Assembly (NCBI RefSeq): GCF_036023875.1
Contig: NZ_CP107931.1
Location: 1,922,001 to 1,986,000 of the forward strand
DNA from: Mycobacterium sp. NBC_00419
GTDB taxonomy: Bacteria > Actinomycetota > Actinomycetes > Mycobacteriales > Mycobacteriaceae
Reading direction: 5' to 3'
Length of the DNA stretch: 64,000 nt
This document shows positions 17,087 to 26,971 of the stretch, in pieces. Position numbers and translations under genes: made by a program. Under the pieces are notes generated by a model. It was not told where the DNA came from, searched no databases, and saw only the letters and a program-made list of their open reading frames with translations. Within the stretch, counting starts at the first letter, position 1; each line of letters starts with the position of its first letter.

Positions 17087-18211
17087 ATGACCCTGGTACC
17101 GGAAGGCTTCGCACCCGGCCTGGAAGGCGTGGTGGCGTTCACCACCGAGATCGCCGAACCCGACAAGGATGGCGGTGCGCTGCGGTACCGCGGCGTCGAC
17201 ATCGACGATCTGGTGAACAACCACGTCACCTTCGGCGACGTCTGGGGGCTGCTCGTCGACGGCCGATTCGGCGACGGACTGCCGCCTGCCGAACCCTTCC
17301 CGCTGCCCATTCACACCGGCGACGTCCGCGTCGACGTGCAGGCGGGTCTGGCCATGCTGGCGCCGATCTGGGGCTACCGGCCACTGCTTGACATCGACGG
17401 CGAGACGGCCCGCGAGCATCTCGCGCGCGCCTCCGTGATGGCCCTGTCCTACGTCGCCCAGTCGGCGCGCGGCATCTACCAGCCAGCCGTGCCGCAACGT
17501 GTCATCGACGAATGCTCCACCGTCACAGAACGATTCATGACCCGCTGGCAAGGCGAGCCGGACCCGCGGCATATCGCGGCGATCGACGCCTACTGGGTGT
17601 CGGCGGCCGAGCACGGGATGAACGCCTCCACTTTCACCGCGCGGGTGATCGCCTCCACCGGAGCCGACGTCGCCGCCGCGCTCTCGGGTGCGATCGGTGC
17701 GATGAGTGGACCGCTGCACGGCGGCGCACCCGCCCGGGTGATCCCCATGATCGAGGACGTCGAGCGCACCGGCGACGCCCGGGCCGTGGTCAGGAACATC
17801 CTCGACAGCAAAGAGAAGCTGATGGGCTTCGGTCACCGGGTGTACCGGGCCGAGGATCCGCGGGCGCGGGTGCTGCGGGCGACGGCCAAGCGGTTGGCGG
17901 CGCCCCGCTACGAGGTGGCCGCGGCCCTGGAGCAGGCCGCACTGGCCGAGCTGCGGGAGCGCCGCCCGGACCGGGCGATCGAGACCAACGTCGAGTTCTG
18001 GGCGGCGGTGATCCTCGACTTCGCCAAGGTGCCCGCCAAGATGATGCCTGCGATGTTCACCTGCGGCCGCACCGCCGGCTGGTGCGCCCACATTCTCGAG
18101 CAGAAGACGCTGGGCAAGTTGGTGCGCCCGTCGGCGATCTACATCGGCCCGGCGCCCCGTTCGGCGGAATCGGTCGAAGGCTGGGACCAGATTTCACACC
18201 TGCCCAGCTAG
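17087..18211 (+). CDS. citA: Citrate synthase 2
   Basis: The 374-residue citrate synthase is shorter than gltA2 because it lacks the N-terminal extension. Active-site segments are visible: [27 protein letters not shown] and FTCGRTAGWCAHILEQ. It closely matches Rv0889c of M. tuberculosis. ATG at 17087 (MTLVPEGFAPG) was chosen over an upstream in-frame start because it reproduces the family N-terminus. It converges on the MHS permease with a 13-base gap. Whether it prefers acetyl-CoA or another acyl-CoA (methylcitrate-type activity) is not resolvable here. Confidence 0.92.
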   Translation: MTLVPEGFAPGLEGVVAFTTEIAEPDKDGGALRYRGVDIDDLVNNHVTFGDVWGLLVDGRFGDGLPPAEPFPLPIHTGDVRVDVQAGLAMLAPIWGYRPLLDIDGETAREHLARASVMALSYVAQSARGIYQPAVPQRVIDECSTVTERFMTRWQGEPDPRHIAAIDAYWVSAAEHGMNASTFTARVIASTGADVAAALSGAIGAMSGPLHGGAPARVIPMIEDVERTGDARAVVRNILDSKEKLMGFGHRVYRAEDPRARVLRATAKRLAAPRYEVAAALEQAALAELRERRPDRAIETNVEFWAAVILDFAKVPAKMMPAMFTCGRTAGWCAHILEQKTLGKLVRPSAIYIGPAPRSAESVEGWDQISHLPS

Positions 18212-18224
18212 CCGGCGCAGCCGC

Positions 18225-19562
18225 TCACGACCCGAATGCCGAGCCCCGCTCTCGATCCAGATACGTATCAGCCTTGTTGCGCAGGCAGAAGACGTAGATC
18301 ACCAGCGACACAGCGATGCAGACCGTCACATATCCGATGAACAGCGGCACCTGGCCCTGCGCCTTGGCCGCCTGGTAGATCAGCGGCGCCGTCCCACCGA
18401 AGATCGAGTTCGCCAGCGCATAGCCGACCCCCACCCCGAGTGCGCGTAGCTGCGCCGGAAACAGCTCCGACTTCACCAGCGCGTTGATCGACGTGTATCC
18501 CGTCAGGATCACATAGCTCACCGCAACTAGCGCGAAAGATGCCAGTGGCGAGCGTGTCTCAGGCAGAAAAGTGATGAGCACATAGGTCCACACCACGCCG
18601 CCGATACCGAAGAACACGAGCATCGGCTTACGCCCGATCCGGTCGCTGATGAGCCCGCCCACCGGCTGCAGCAACATCAACAAGATCAGCCCGCTCAGGT
18701 TGATCCATGTCGCCGTCATGCCCTCGCCCTTGTAGGCGGTTTTGACGATCGCCGGCGCGTTGACGCTGTAGGTGTAGAAAGCCACGGTCCCACCCAGCGT
18801 GATCAGGAAACACAGCAGCAGTGGCCGCCAGTAGTGGGTGAACAGCGCTCGCATCGATCCCGCCGCACGGTCCTTTCCCTCCTTGGTGGCCTCGATGACC
18901 TCCGGGGACAGTGACTCGTCCATCGTGCGGCGTAGCCAGAACACCACCACCGCCGCCACGCCGCCCACGGCAAACGCGATGCGCCAACCGAATTCACGCA
19001 ACTGCTCATCGGTGAGGACCGACTGCAGGATCAGCAGCGTGAACTGCGCCAGCACGTGCCCACCGACCAGCGTCACGTACTGGAACGACGAGAAGAACCC
19101 GCGCCGCTCCCGGGTCGCCGCTTCCGACATGTAGGTCGCCGATGTGCCGTATTCACCGCCGGTCGCGAAACCCTGAACCAGCCGGGTCACGATCAGGATG
19201 ATCGGCGCCGCCATTCCGATCAGCGTCTGCGACGGCACCAGCGCAATCACCAGCGAGCACAGCGCCATCAGCGACACGCTCACCGTCAGCGCCGCCCGCC
19301 GGCCCCGCCGGTCGGCGAACCGGCCGAAGAACCACGCCCCGACGGGCCGCATCACGAAGGTGATCGCGAATATCGCGTACACGTAAACCGTCGAGTTCTT
19401 CTCGGACTCGTCGAAGAACTGGCCCTCGAAATACGTTGCGAAGACCGTGTAGACGTAGACGTCGTACCACTCGACCAGGTTGCCCGACGACCCCCGGATC
19501 GTGTTCCAGATCGCCCGCCGGGTCTCGGCGGCGCTCGACCGCGACATTGTCGTGGTGGTCAT
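18225..19562 (-). CDS. MHS-family (KgtP-like) dicarboxylate permease
   Basis: Major-facilitator protein of 445 residues of the metabolite:H+ symporter family. Its hallmarks are SSGNLVEWYDVYVYT in helix 1, the motif-A loop FFGRFADRRGRRAAL, and GFATGGEYGTSATYMSE. There are about 12 spans. The group includes alpha-ketoglutarate and other organic-acid importers. ATG at 19562 has a strong GGGAGG site; a longer open frame upstream has no such site. I do not recall this gene from the corresponding M. tuberculosis interval, so it is probably an insertion. Its position next to citrate synthase fits organic-acid use, as inference. Confidence 0.87.
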   Translation of the reverse strand: MTTTTMSRSSAAETRRAIWNTIRGSSGNLVEWYDVYVYTVFATYFEGQFFDESEKNSTVYVYAIFAITFVMRPVGAWFFGRFADRRGRRAALTVSVSLMALCSLVIALVPSQTLIGMAAPIILIVTRLVQGFATGGEYGTSATYMSEAATRERRGFFSSFQYVTLVGGHVLAQFTLLILQSVLTDEQLREFGWRIAFAVGGVAAVVVFWLRRTMDESLSPEVIEATKEGKDRAAGSMRALFTHYWRPLLLCFLITLGGTVAFYTYSVNAPAIVKTAYKGEGMTATWINLSGLILLMLLQPVGGLISDRIGRKPMLVFFGIGGVVWTYVLITFLPETRSPLASFALVAVSYVILTGYTSINALVKSELFPAQLRALGVGVGYALANSIFGGTAPLIYQAAKAQGQVPLFIGYVTVCIAVSLVIYVFCLRNKADTYLDRERGSAFGS

Positions 19563-19649
19563 CGTCGGCCTCCCTGTATCAAGCCCCGAACGGTACTTCA
19601 ATGCGGGCTGTGGATCGCGCGTGAGCTTCTCACCGACAGGAGAATCCCC

Positions 19650-19673
19650 ATGCCGATCGATGTTCAACCCGCA
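19650..19673 (+). pseudogene. Relic start of a glyoxalase-like (Rv0887c family) gene
   Basis: A perfect ribosome-binding site (ACAGGAG, six bases before ATG at 19650) is followed by codons for MPIDVQPA. That peptide matches, as I remember it, the N-terminus of the PhnB/glyoxalase-like Rv0887c family, which in M. tuberculosis lies at this place and orientation, convergent with fprB. Right after these eight codons the reading frame runs into the antisense of the fprB end and stops at about 19808, with no glyoxalase domain. The simplest reading is an internal deletion that left only the promoter, ribosome-binding site and first codons. Confidence 0.55.
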
Positions 19674-19690
19674 GACAGGGGCCGCCCGTC

Positions 19691-21376
19691 TCAGCGCCGC
19701 AGGCCGGCGAGTAGCCGCGCGGCCACCGACGGTGCCGGGGCCGCAGCCGCCACCGCGACCATGTCGGCCACCGCGGTGAACTTGGCGCGTGGCCGTCCCT
19801 CGGCCTGACCGCGGCGGATCTCGGCGTCGTCGATCGCCTGCCACCCGGCCGCGTCGATGACCTCGGGGCGCCGGGTTCGGACCAACCGCGCCACAGTGTT
19901 GCTCCGCCCGGCCGGATCGGTGAGCACCCCGGAGTTGAAGTCCTCGACAAGTCGCGACACGGTCTGCATGGCGCACGACTTGTTGGTCCCGATGAAGCCG
20001 GTGGGCCCGCGCTTGATCCAGCCGGCCACATACGACCCGGGCACCGGCCGGCCGGAGTCCGGGTCGACAACGCGGCCGCCGTCATTGGGCACCACACCCG
20101 CCGCGCTGTCGAACGGAAGTCCCGGCACAGGCTTGCCGCGATAGCCGATCGACGTGAGCACCAGACCCGCGTCGAGATGGACGGTGTCCTCGGTTCCGGT
20201 GCGGCGGAACTCGATACCCGTCACCCGATCGGTACCCACGACGCGGTGCGGAGTCAGCCGGTAGGCCAACCGGATTCGCGGCCGCGAGGCCGGGGCCGAG
20301 GCCACCGGCAGCTTGGCCAGAATCTCCAGTTTCGCCGCGGTGAGTGCGTCGTCGACGGTAGCGAGGTCGCGCCGCACGAGGTCGTGGTCCTCGGCGCCGA
20401 GCACCACGTCGGCGGCCGACGTCAGCCCGATCAGCTCCGGCAGGGTGAAGGCGGAGTCGGCGGGATCTCGCCGGGCGGCGATGACGACCTCACGCACCCC
20501 CGAGCCCCGTAACGCCTGCAGTGCCGCACCCGAGATGTCGGTGCGCGCCAAGGCATCCGGGTCGGCGGTCAGAATCCGGGCTACGTCCAGGGCGACGTTG
20601 CCGTTGCCGACGATCACCGCCTGCTCGTGGCTCAGCTCGACGGCGCGCCCGGCGAAGTCGGGATGGCCGTTGACCCACGCCACCGTCTCGGTCGCGGTGC
20701 CGGTACCAGCCAGGTCCATCCCCGGGATGTCGAGCCTGCGGTCGTCAGGCGCACCGACCGCGTACAGCACCGCATGGTGGTGCTCGAGCAGCTCGACATG
20801 CGAAAGATGCTTTCCCACTTCGACATTGAGGAAGAAGGTGAACCCACGCCGACGGCTGATCCGGTCGAAGAGCGCGGTGACACCCTTGGTGCTCTGGTGG
20901 TCCGGCGCTACACCGGCGCGCACCAGTCCGTAGGGCGTGGGCAGCTTCTCGAAGACGTTGACCGCGACCCCGTGCTGGGTGAGCAGTTCGTCGGCGGCGT
21001 ACATCGCAGCCGGTCCTGACCCGACGATCGCCACGGTCAGCGGCGCGGCGCCCCGCCGGACCACCGGGGCAGGCAGCACCGGGGCCAGCTTGGACGTCGG
21101 CGGCAGCTTCTCATCGCCGGGCCGCGGCGGGTAGAACGCGGCGTTGAGTTCGACGAAGGGCAGCTGACGTTCGGACAGCCGGGTGTCGGCGGCGATGGCG
21201 CCGACCGGACACGCGCTGACGCAGGCGCCGCAGTCGACGCAGGCCACCGGATCGATGTAGAGCATCTCGGCGGTGGCGAAACCCGGCTCATCCGGACTCG
21301 GATGGATGCAGTTCACCGGGCAGGCATAGACACAGGACCCGTCGCTGCAACACGACTGGGTGATGACGTGGGGCAT
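19691..21376 (-). CDS. fprB: Ferredoxin-fused NADP(+) reductase FprB
   Basis: The 561-residue flavoprotein carries an N-terminal 7Fe ferredoxin-type domain (residues 1-60, with CCSDGSCVYACPVNC and CVDCGACVSACPVG). An adrenodoxin-reductase-like FAD/NADP domain follows, with IVGSGPAAMYAADELL near 112, GNGNVALDVARIL for NADP and GYVAGWIKRGPTGFIG-type residues near the C-terminus. It moves electrons between NADPH and ferredoxins. ATG at 21376 gives the family N-terminus; a longer frame upstream overlaps the preceding gene. It starts 17 bases after a diiron oxygenase gene, for which it may be the electron source. Confidence 0.93.
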   Translation of the reverse strand: MPHVITQSCCSDGSCVYACPVNCIHPSPDEPGFATAEMLYIDPVACVDCGACVSACPVGAIAADTRLSERQLPFVELNAAFYPPRPGDEKLPPTSKLAPVLPAPVVRRGAAPLTVAIVGSGPAAMYAADELLTQHGVAVNVFEKLPTPYGLVRAGVAPDHQSTKGVTALFDRISRRRGFTFFLNVEVGKHLSHVELLEHHHAVLYAVGAPDDRRLDIPGMDLAGTGTATETVAWVNGHPDFAGRAVELSHEQAVIVGNGNVALDVARILTADPDALARTDISGAALQALRGSGVREVVIAARRDPADSAFTLPELIGLTSAADVVLGAEDHDLVRRDLATVDDALTAAKLEILAKLPVASAPASRPRIRLAYRLTPHRVVGTDRVTGIEFRRTGTEDTVHLDAGLVLTSIGYRGKPVPGLPFDSAAGVVPNDGGRVVDPDSGRPVPGSYVAGWIKRGPTGFIGTNKSCAMQTVSRLVEDFNSGVLTDPAGRSNTVARLVRTRRPEVIDAAGWQAIDDAEIRRGQAEGRPRAKFTAVADMVAVAAAAPAPSVAARLLAGLRR

Positions 21377-21393
21377 GAGCGTTCCGCGCCGCC

Positions 21394-22410
21394 TCAGGCG
21401 GCGGAGACCACGTGCCCGCGCTGCGGCTCGCTGCGGAACCTGCTCGGCGGACCGTCGATCTTGCAGATGCGCCACATCAGCTTTGCTGGCGGATTCATCA
21501 AACCGGTGTCGTGGCACAGCATCCGCACGTCGGCGAACATGTCCCGCAGCATCTGTCGCGACTCGGGAGACTTGAAGAACACTTCCTTGCGCACCTCGCG
21601 GGGAATGCCGAACTCGCGGAAGAAACTGCGTGGCGGGACGAGAATCGCCTGGCACAGCACCCGCATGATGATCGGCACGTTCAGTGACAGCCAGAACCGC
21701 TGGGTTCGCCGCAGATGTGGCAGACGCTTGCGCAGGTACTCGTGAGCAAACGAGATGTGCCGCGCCTCCTCGGCGACGTGAATGGCCATGACCCGCTCCA
21801 TGATCGGATGCAGGGCCTTCCCTTCACGCAACACGTTCTTCTGGGTGTGGTCGATCGGTTCCTCGCCGGCGAGCACCCCGAAGAAGAACGGGATCGGCAA
21901 CGGACCGGCGATCAGCGGCACCAGCGGCGACAGCCAGCGCAGCAGCCGCGGCATGCCGGGCACGTCGGCGCCGATGCGGTTCACCATCTCCTGGAACATC
22001 AGGGTGTGGTTGCACTCTTCGACCGATTCGTGCAGGCAGTACCGGTACTCCGGGGAGCCGTTGGGCACCCAGAACGCATAGTTCATCAGTCCGCGGACCA
22101 GCATCGACTCGAAGTGCAGGCCCACTTTGGCGACGTTGGCCTGGCGCCACTTACCGATCTCGATCTGCTTGGCGACCGGCTGCGCGCGGTACCACCGATG
22201 GTGGCCCAGCGGGTCGGAGTCGGGCAGGATCCAGCGCTCGTCGTTGTCGATGACAGCGAACTCCGGTGAATCCCAGTGAATGTCGGTGTACGGATTGAAG
22301 TTACGCCGGACCGACCCCTCGGAGAGGGTGGCCAACGTCTCCACATACTCGGCGTCGTCGCCGACATCCATGTTCTTGCGCCAGCGCCTGACGATCTTGG
22401 TCCTAGCCAT
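21394..22410 (-). CDS. AurF-like diiron oxygenase (Rv0885 family)
   Basis: The 338-residue helical protein carries ferritin-like metal ligands: HFESMLVRGL, ESVEECNHTLMFQEM, and HVAEEARHISFAHEYL later in the chain. This E...ExxH pattern repeated in long helices is that of AurF-type p-aminobenzoate N-oxygenases and related diiron enzymes. ATG at 22410 follows GGGAGG. It is the first gene of an operon with fprB, an obvious electron-transfer partner. The substrate is not known. It diverges from serC. Confidence 0.82.
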   Translation of the reverse strand: MARTKIVRRWRKNMDVGDDAEYVETLATLSEGSVRRNFNPYTDIHWDSPEFAVIDNDERWILPDSDPLGHHRWYRAQPVAKQIEIGKWRQANVAKVGLHFESMLVRGLMNYAFWVPNGSPEYRYCLHESVEECNHTLMFQEMVNRIGADVPGMPRLLRWLSPLVPLIAGPLPIPFFFGVLAGEEPIDHTQKNVLREGKALHPIMERVMAIHVAEEARHISFAHEYLRKRLPHLRRTQRFWLSLNVPIIMRVLCQAILVPPRSFFREFGIPREVRKEVFFKSPESRQMLRDMFADVRMLCHDTGLMNPPAKLMWRICKIDGPPSRFRSEPQRGHVVSAA

Positions 22411-22538
22411 GACGTCCTCCCGAGAGGTTTACATAGGGCCGCTTGTTGTCCAGACGGTACCGCAGGTACCGCCTAACTGTCTATACCCGTTCCAGGGTTT
22501 GCTGAACGCCTGGATTTCGCAGGCCCACCGGCGACTCC

Positions 22539-23669
<1,131 letters not shown>

Positions 23670-23746
23670 CCCGGGGCCGTAACTCCAGCGTGTCCTAACC
23701 GTTATTTTCGGCACGCCGCGTTAGAGTCCGGACAAAGGAGGTCGGC

Positions 23747-24523
23747 ATGCGTGAGCTCAAGGTGATCGGACTCGATGTCGACGGCAAAGCCATCATCTGT
23801 GAAGGTCGCGACCCGTCCGACAAGTTCCTCTTGCCAGTTGACGACAGGCTGCGTGCCGCCGTGCGCGGCGACCGGTCGTTGGGTCAGACCCTGAGGGACA
23901 TCGAGGTCAAAGGCGTGTTGCGTCCCAGAGATATTCAGTCCCGCATTCGAGCGGGTGCCTCCGTCGAGCAGCTGGCCGAAGCATCGGGCATGGATGTCAG
24001 CAAGATCGAGCGCTTTGCACATCCCGTTCTGCTGGAGCGCCAGCGCGCCGCCGAGCTGGCCACCGCCGCCCATCCGGTGCTGGCCGACGGTCCGGCGGTC
24101 GTGACGCTGCTGGAAGCCATCAGTGCTTCCCTGGCCGGCCGCGGCCTCAGCTCAGAAGCCACCACGTGGGATGCCTGGCGCAACGACGACGGCCGCTGGA
24201 CCGTACAGATGGAGTGGCAGGCCGGCCTTTCCGACAATGTGGCCCACTTCCGCTTCTCCCCCGGCGCGCACGGCGGCACCGTGACGGCGGTCGACGACGC
24301 GGCCAGCGAACTGATCGACCCGAGCTTCGAGCGCACGTTGCGGCCAGTCGCCCCGGTCGCGCTGGTGGAATTCGACGATGAGCCGGAACCGGAGCAGGCC
24401 CCTGTCGAGACCGAGCCCGCACCGCCGGTCCCGCCCGTGCGCGCGAAGCGCACGAAGGCCAAGCCCACCGTGCCGGCCTGGGAAGACGTTCTGCTCGGGG
24501 TTCGCTCCAGCGGCCAGCGCTGA
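23747..24523 (+). CDS. sepH: Cell-division regulator SepH
   Basis: The 258-residue protein has an N-terminal DUF3071 domain (about 1-165) with a helix-turn-helix (ASVEQLAEASGMDVSKIERF), an acidic, proline-rich linker, and the short conserved C-terminal motif (AKPTVPAWEDVLLGVR). SepH binds FtsZ through its helical N-terminal part and promotes Z-ring assembly in actinobacteria. A strong AAAGGAGG site precedes ATG, and a TAGAGT -10-like element lies about 20 bases upstream. It converges with a small membrane protein gene over 3 bases. Confidence 0.92.
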   Translation: MRELKVIGLDVDGKAIICEGRDPSDKFLLPVDDRLRAAVRGDRSLGQTLRDIEVKGVLRPRDIQSRIRAGASVEQLAEASGMDVSKIERFAHPVLLERQRAAELATAAHPVLADGPAVVTLLEAISASLAGRGLSSEATTWDAWRNDDGRWTVQMEWQAGLSDNVAHFRFSPGAHGGTVTAVDDAASELIDPSFERTLRPVAPVALVEFDDEPEPEQAPVETEPAPPVPPVRAKRTKAKPTVPAWEDVLLGVRSSGQR

Positions 24524-24526
24524 CCG

Positions 24527-24796
24527 CTACCTCGCGGCGAGCGCAAGCAGGATGATCCACCCGCCTGCCACGCCCACAGCGGCCCCCAGCACGAACCACC
24601 GTCGCACCGGCATCTGACGCCAGCCCCACAGCGTGGGCGCCAGCCCGCCGACCGCGATCAGGTTCAGCGTGACCGCCACGGCCGGGTGCACGCGGACCAT
24701 CCCAAGGCTCAGGACGACGATCGCCGCGCCCACGATCGCTGCGACGAACGCGGCGACGGTCAGCCCGGTGCCCCACGGGGTCGACTCTTCGGTCAT
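24527..24796 (-). CDS. Small membrane protein (Rv0882-like)
   Basis: The 89-residue protein has three hydrophobic segments (about 10-30, 36-54 and 66-86) connected by short loops (GWRQMPVRRW). The function is unknown. ATG at 24796 was chosen because the upstream extension is arginine-rich shadow sequence of the neighbouring gene. Position matches the conserved membrane protein that follows Rv0881 in M. tuberculosis. It is in line with the TrmH-MarR pair upstream (31-base gap). Confidence 0.75.
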   Translation of the reverse strand: MTEESTPWGTGLTVAAFVAAIVGAAIVVLSLGMVRVHPAVAVTLNLIAVGGLAPTLWGWRQMPVRRWFVLGAAVGVAGGWIILLALAAR

Positions 24797-24827
24797 GGCT
24801 GGCCTCCTTCGCCGAGTCGGCAGAAGC

Positions 24828-25664
24828 TTATCCGGCCGACCTGACCCGCTCGTAGAACGCCAACGCGGCGGCCGTGGCCACATTGAGCGAATCGGTGCCC
24901 CTCGACATCGGGATGCGCACCCGCACATCACTGGCCCGCATCGCTGTTTCGGTCAGCCCCGGCCCTTCGGCGCCGACGAGCACCGCGACCTTCTGCCCCA
25001 CCAGCTCGTCCATCGCAGTGCCCAACGTCTGCGCCTGCGGGTTGGGGGTCATGGCCAGCAGCCGAAACCCTTGCTGCCGTAGGTCATTGAGGTCGGCGGG
25101 CCAGTGCTGGGCCTTGGCGAAGGGCACCAGCAGCGCATGGCCCATCGACACCCGCACGGCGCGTCGGTAGAGCGGGTCGGCACAGCCCGTTCCGAAGAGG
25201 ACCGCGTCGACACCAAGCCCGGCCGCATTGCGAAAGATCGAGCCGAGGTTCTCGTGGTCGTTGACGCCCTCCAGGACGGCCACCGTGCGAGCCCCCTCGA
25301 CGACGTCGCCGACCGTCAGCTCGGGTGCTCGGCGGGCGGCTCCCAGGACACCGCGGTTGAGGTGAAAACCCACCACCTCGGCCATCACCTCGGCACTGGC
25401 CCGGTAGTACGGGACACCCACACCGGCCAGATCGCCGGCCAGCTCGGCGAGGCGGCGCTCGGTGCCCAGGAACGCGTGCGGGCAAAAGCGCGACGCCAGC
25501 ATGCGCTGGGCGACCAGAACACCCTCGGCGATCACCAGGCCCTTACCGGTTGGCAGGTCGGGTCTGCGGTCGATGCTGTTGAGGTCACGGAAATCGTCGA
25601 CCCTCGGGTCGGCGGGATCTGTGATGTCGATGACGTCGAACGCGCCGAAACCCTTGTCGCTCAC
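24828..25664 (-). CDS. TrmH/SpoU-family RNA 2'-O-methyltransferase
   Basis: RNA ribose methyltransferase of 278 residues with the SPOUT deep-trefoil motifs: motif 1 [14 protein letters not shown], motif 2 LVGAEGPGL and motif 3 [19 protein letters not shown]. An N-terminal substrate-binding domain (about 1-110) precedes them. The target (tRNA or 23S rRNA) cannot be told from sequence. The GTG start at 25664 overlaps the MarR stop (GTGA), so the two are translationally coupled. Corresponds to Rv0881. Confidence 0.9.
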   Translation of the reverse strand: MSDKGFGAFDVIDITDPADPRVDDFRDLNSIDRRPDLPTGKGLVIAEGVLVAQRMLASRFCPHAFLGTERRLAELAGDLAGVGVPYYRASAEVMAEVVGFHLNRGVLGAARRAPELTVGDVVEGARTVAVLEGVNDHENLGSIFRNAAGLGVDAVLFGTGCADPLYRRAVRVSMGHALLVPFAKAQHWPADLNDLRQQGFRLLAMTPNPQAQTLGTAMDELVGQKVAVLVGAEGPGLTETAMRASDVRVRIPMSRGTDSLNVATAAALAFYERVRSAG

Positions 25665-26092
25665 GCGTCTTCGTCGACGAGCGTGGTCATCAGATCCGCC
25701 GCGCGCAGCAGAGTGTCGCGGTCGTCGGCGGCCAGGGTGGCCAGCCGCTTGCCCAGCCACTCCTGACTGGCCCGGCGTTCGCTGTCGACCAGCTCCGCTC
25801 CGATCGGCGAGACGGCGACAAGGACCTGGCGGCCGTCGGCCGGATGCGCGGTGCGCTCGACCAGGCCCAGCTCGGTCAGCGTTCCGACGATGCGGGTCAT
25901 CGATGGAGGCCGGACCCGCTCGCGCGCGGCGAGCGCACCGGGTGTCATCGCACCCTGCTTCGCCAGGGTGGTCAGCGCGGACAGTTGGGACAGCGTGACC
26001 GTCGACTCGACCCGCCGGAAGCGGAGTTGCCGGGCCAGACGGACGACAGCCAGGGACAGATCACCGGCCAGCCGCACATCCCCATCCTTCAC
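25661..26092 (-). CDS. MarR-family regulator (Rv0880-like)
   Basis: The 143-residue winged-helix protein shows [19 protein letters not shown] and [18 protein letters not shown] as the recognition region and [12 protein letters not shown] as the wing. The open frame continues further upstream, but GTG at 26092 ([16 protein letters not shown]) gives the same N-terminus and length as M. tuberculosis Rv0880. It diverges from a DUF2530 gene over 98 bases and is followed by the overlapping methyltransferase gene. Confidence 0.87.
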   Translation of the reverse strand: MKDGDVRLAGDLSLAVVRLARQLRFRRVESTVTLSQLSALTTLAKQGAMTPGALAARERVRPPSMTRIVGTLTELGLVERTAHPADGRQVLVAVSPIGAELVDSERRASQEWLGKRLATLAADDRDTLLRAADLMTTLVDEDA

Positions 26093-26190
26093 ATCGCAAA
26101 CATACGACACAACAGCCCCGAAACCTCTCAACCTGCGCGTAATCGATCTGGGCACCTTACCGGCCACCCGATCGGTTAGTTTGGACCGCA

Positions 26191-26481
26191 ATGCCTTCCG
26201 ATCCGCGCGAGCCCAACCCGGCGCCGGTGGCCGACCCCGAGCCGCCGGCACTACCGCCGGGTCTGCTCGACCCCTGGCCCGTCATCGTCACCGGGGCGAT
26301 CCTGTGGGCGCTGGCGACGATCGCCGCGTTCGCGGTTCCCGCCCTGCAGACGTGGCGACCGATTACCGTGGCCGGTCTCGGCGTCGCCGTCATCGGCACC
26401 TCGATCTTCCTCTGGCAGCGCGCGGCCGCCCGGCGCGGCGCCAGGGGGGCACAGACGGGTATCGAACCGCGCCGACCGTAG
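26191..26481 (+). CDS. DUF2530 membrane protein
   Basis: The 96-residue protein has a proline-rich N-terminus (about 1-28) and two membrane spans (about 30-50 and 60-78, the second ending [11 protein letters not shown]). It matches the actinobacterial DUF2530 family, function unknown. A TAGTTT -10-like element lies 8 bases before ATG, so the transcript may be leaderless. Confidence 0.8.
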   Translation: MPSDPREPNPAPVADPEPPALPPGLLDPWPVIVTGAILWALATIAAFAVPALQTWRPITVAGLGVAVIGTSIFLWQRAAARRGARGAQTGIEPRRP

Positions 26482-26518
26482 ACCGACCACCATCGCGTGA
26501 CAGCAAGGAGACATCATC

Positions 26519-26971
26519 ATGGCAGCGCCACTGTTGCAAGCAGAGATCGAGATCAACGCGCCGGTGAACACGGTGTGGAACCTGATCTCCGACTTGGGCA
26601 ACATGCCCAAGTGGAGCCCGCAGTGCCGGGTGATGAGGTCGCTCGGTCCGCTACGGCCCGGCACACGCACACTGAACCTGAACCGGCGCAACAACCTGTT
26701 CTGGCCGACGACGTCGACCATCACCGAGGTGATCCCGGAACGCAAGCTCGCCTTCCGGGTCAACGCCAACAACACCGTGTGGAGCTATGAGCTCGAGCCC
26801 ACCGCGACGGGCACTCGGGTGGTGGAGACCCGGCACGCCGAGAACGGCGTCAAGGCGATCTCGACGATGACCGTCAATGCCGTGCTGGGGGGCGTGCCGG
26901 GCTTCGAGAAGGAACTCGTGGCCGGGATGAACACCTCGCTGGCCCGCATCAAGGCGGCCGCCGAAGGTTAG
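26519..26971 (+). CDS. SRPBCC (START-like) family protein
   Basis: The 150-residue helix-grip protein has the typical start AEIEINAPVNTVWNLISDLGNMPKW (residues 8-32) and a hydrophobic cavity fold, ending in a long helix (KELVAGMNTSLARIKAA). Such proteins bind lipids or other hydrophobic ligands; the ligand is unknown. A ribosome-binding site (AAGGAG) is present. Its stop overlaps the convergent DUF3027 gene by 3 bases. I do not recall an equivalent gene in M. tuberculosis here (a PPE gene occupies the place). Confidence 0.85.
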   Translation: MAAPLLQAEIEINAPVNTVWNLISDLGNMPKWSPQCRVMRSLGPLRPGTRTLNLNRRNNLFWPTTSTITEVIPERKLAFRVNANNTVWSYELEPTATGTRVVETRHAENGVKAISTMTVNAVLGGVPGFEKELVAGMNTSLARIKAAAEG

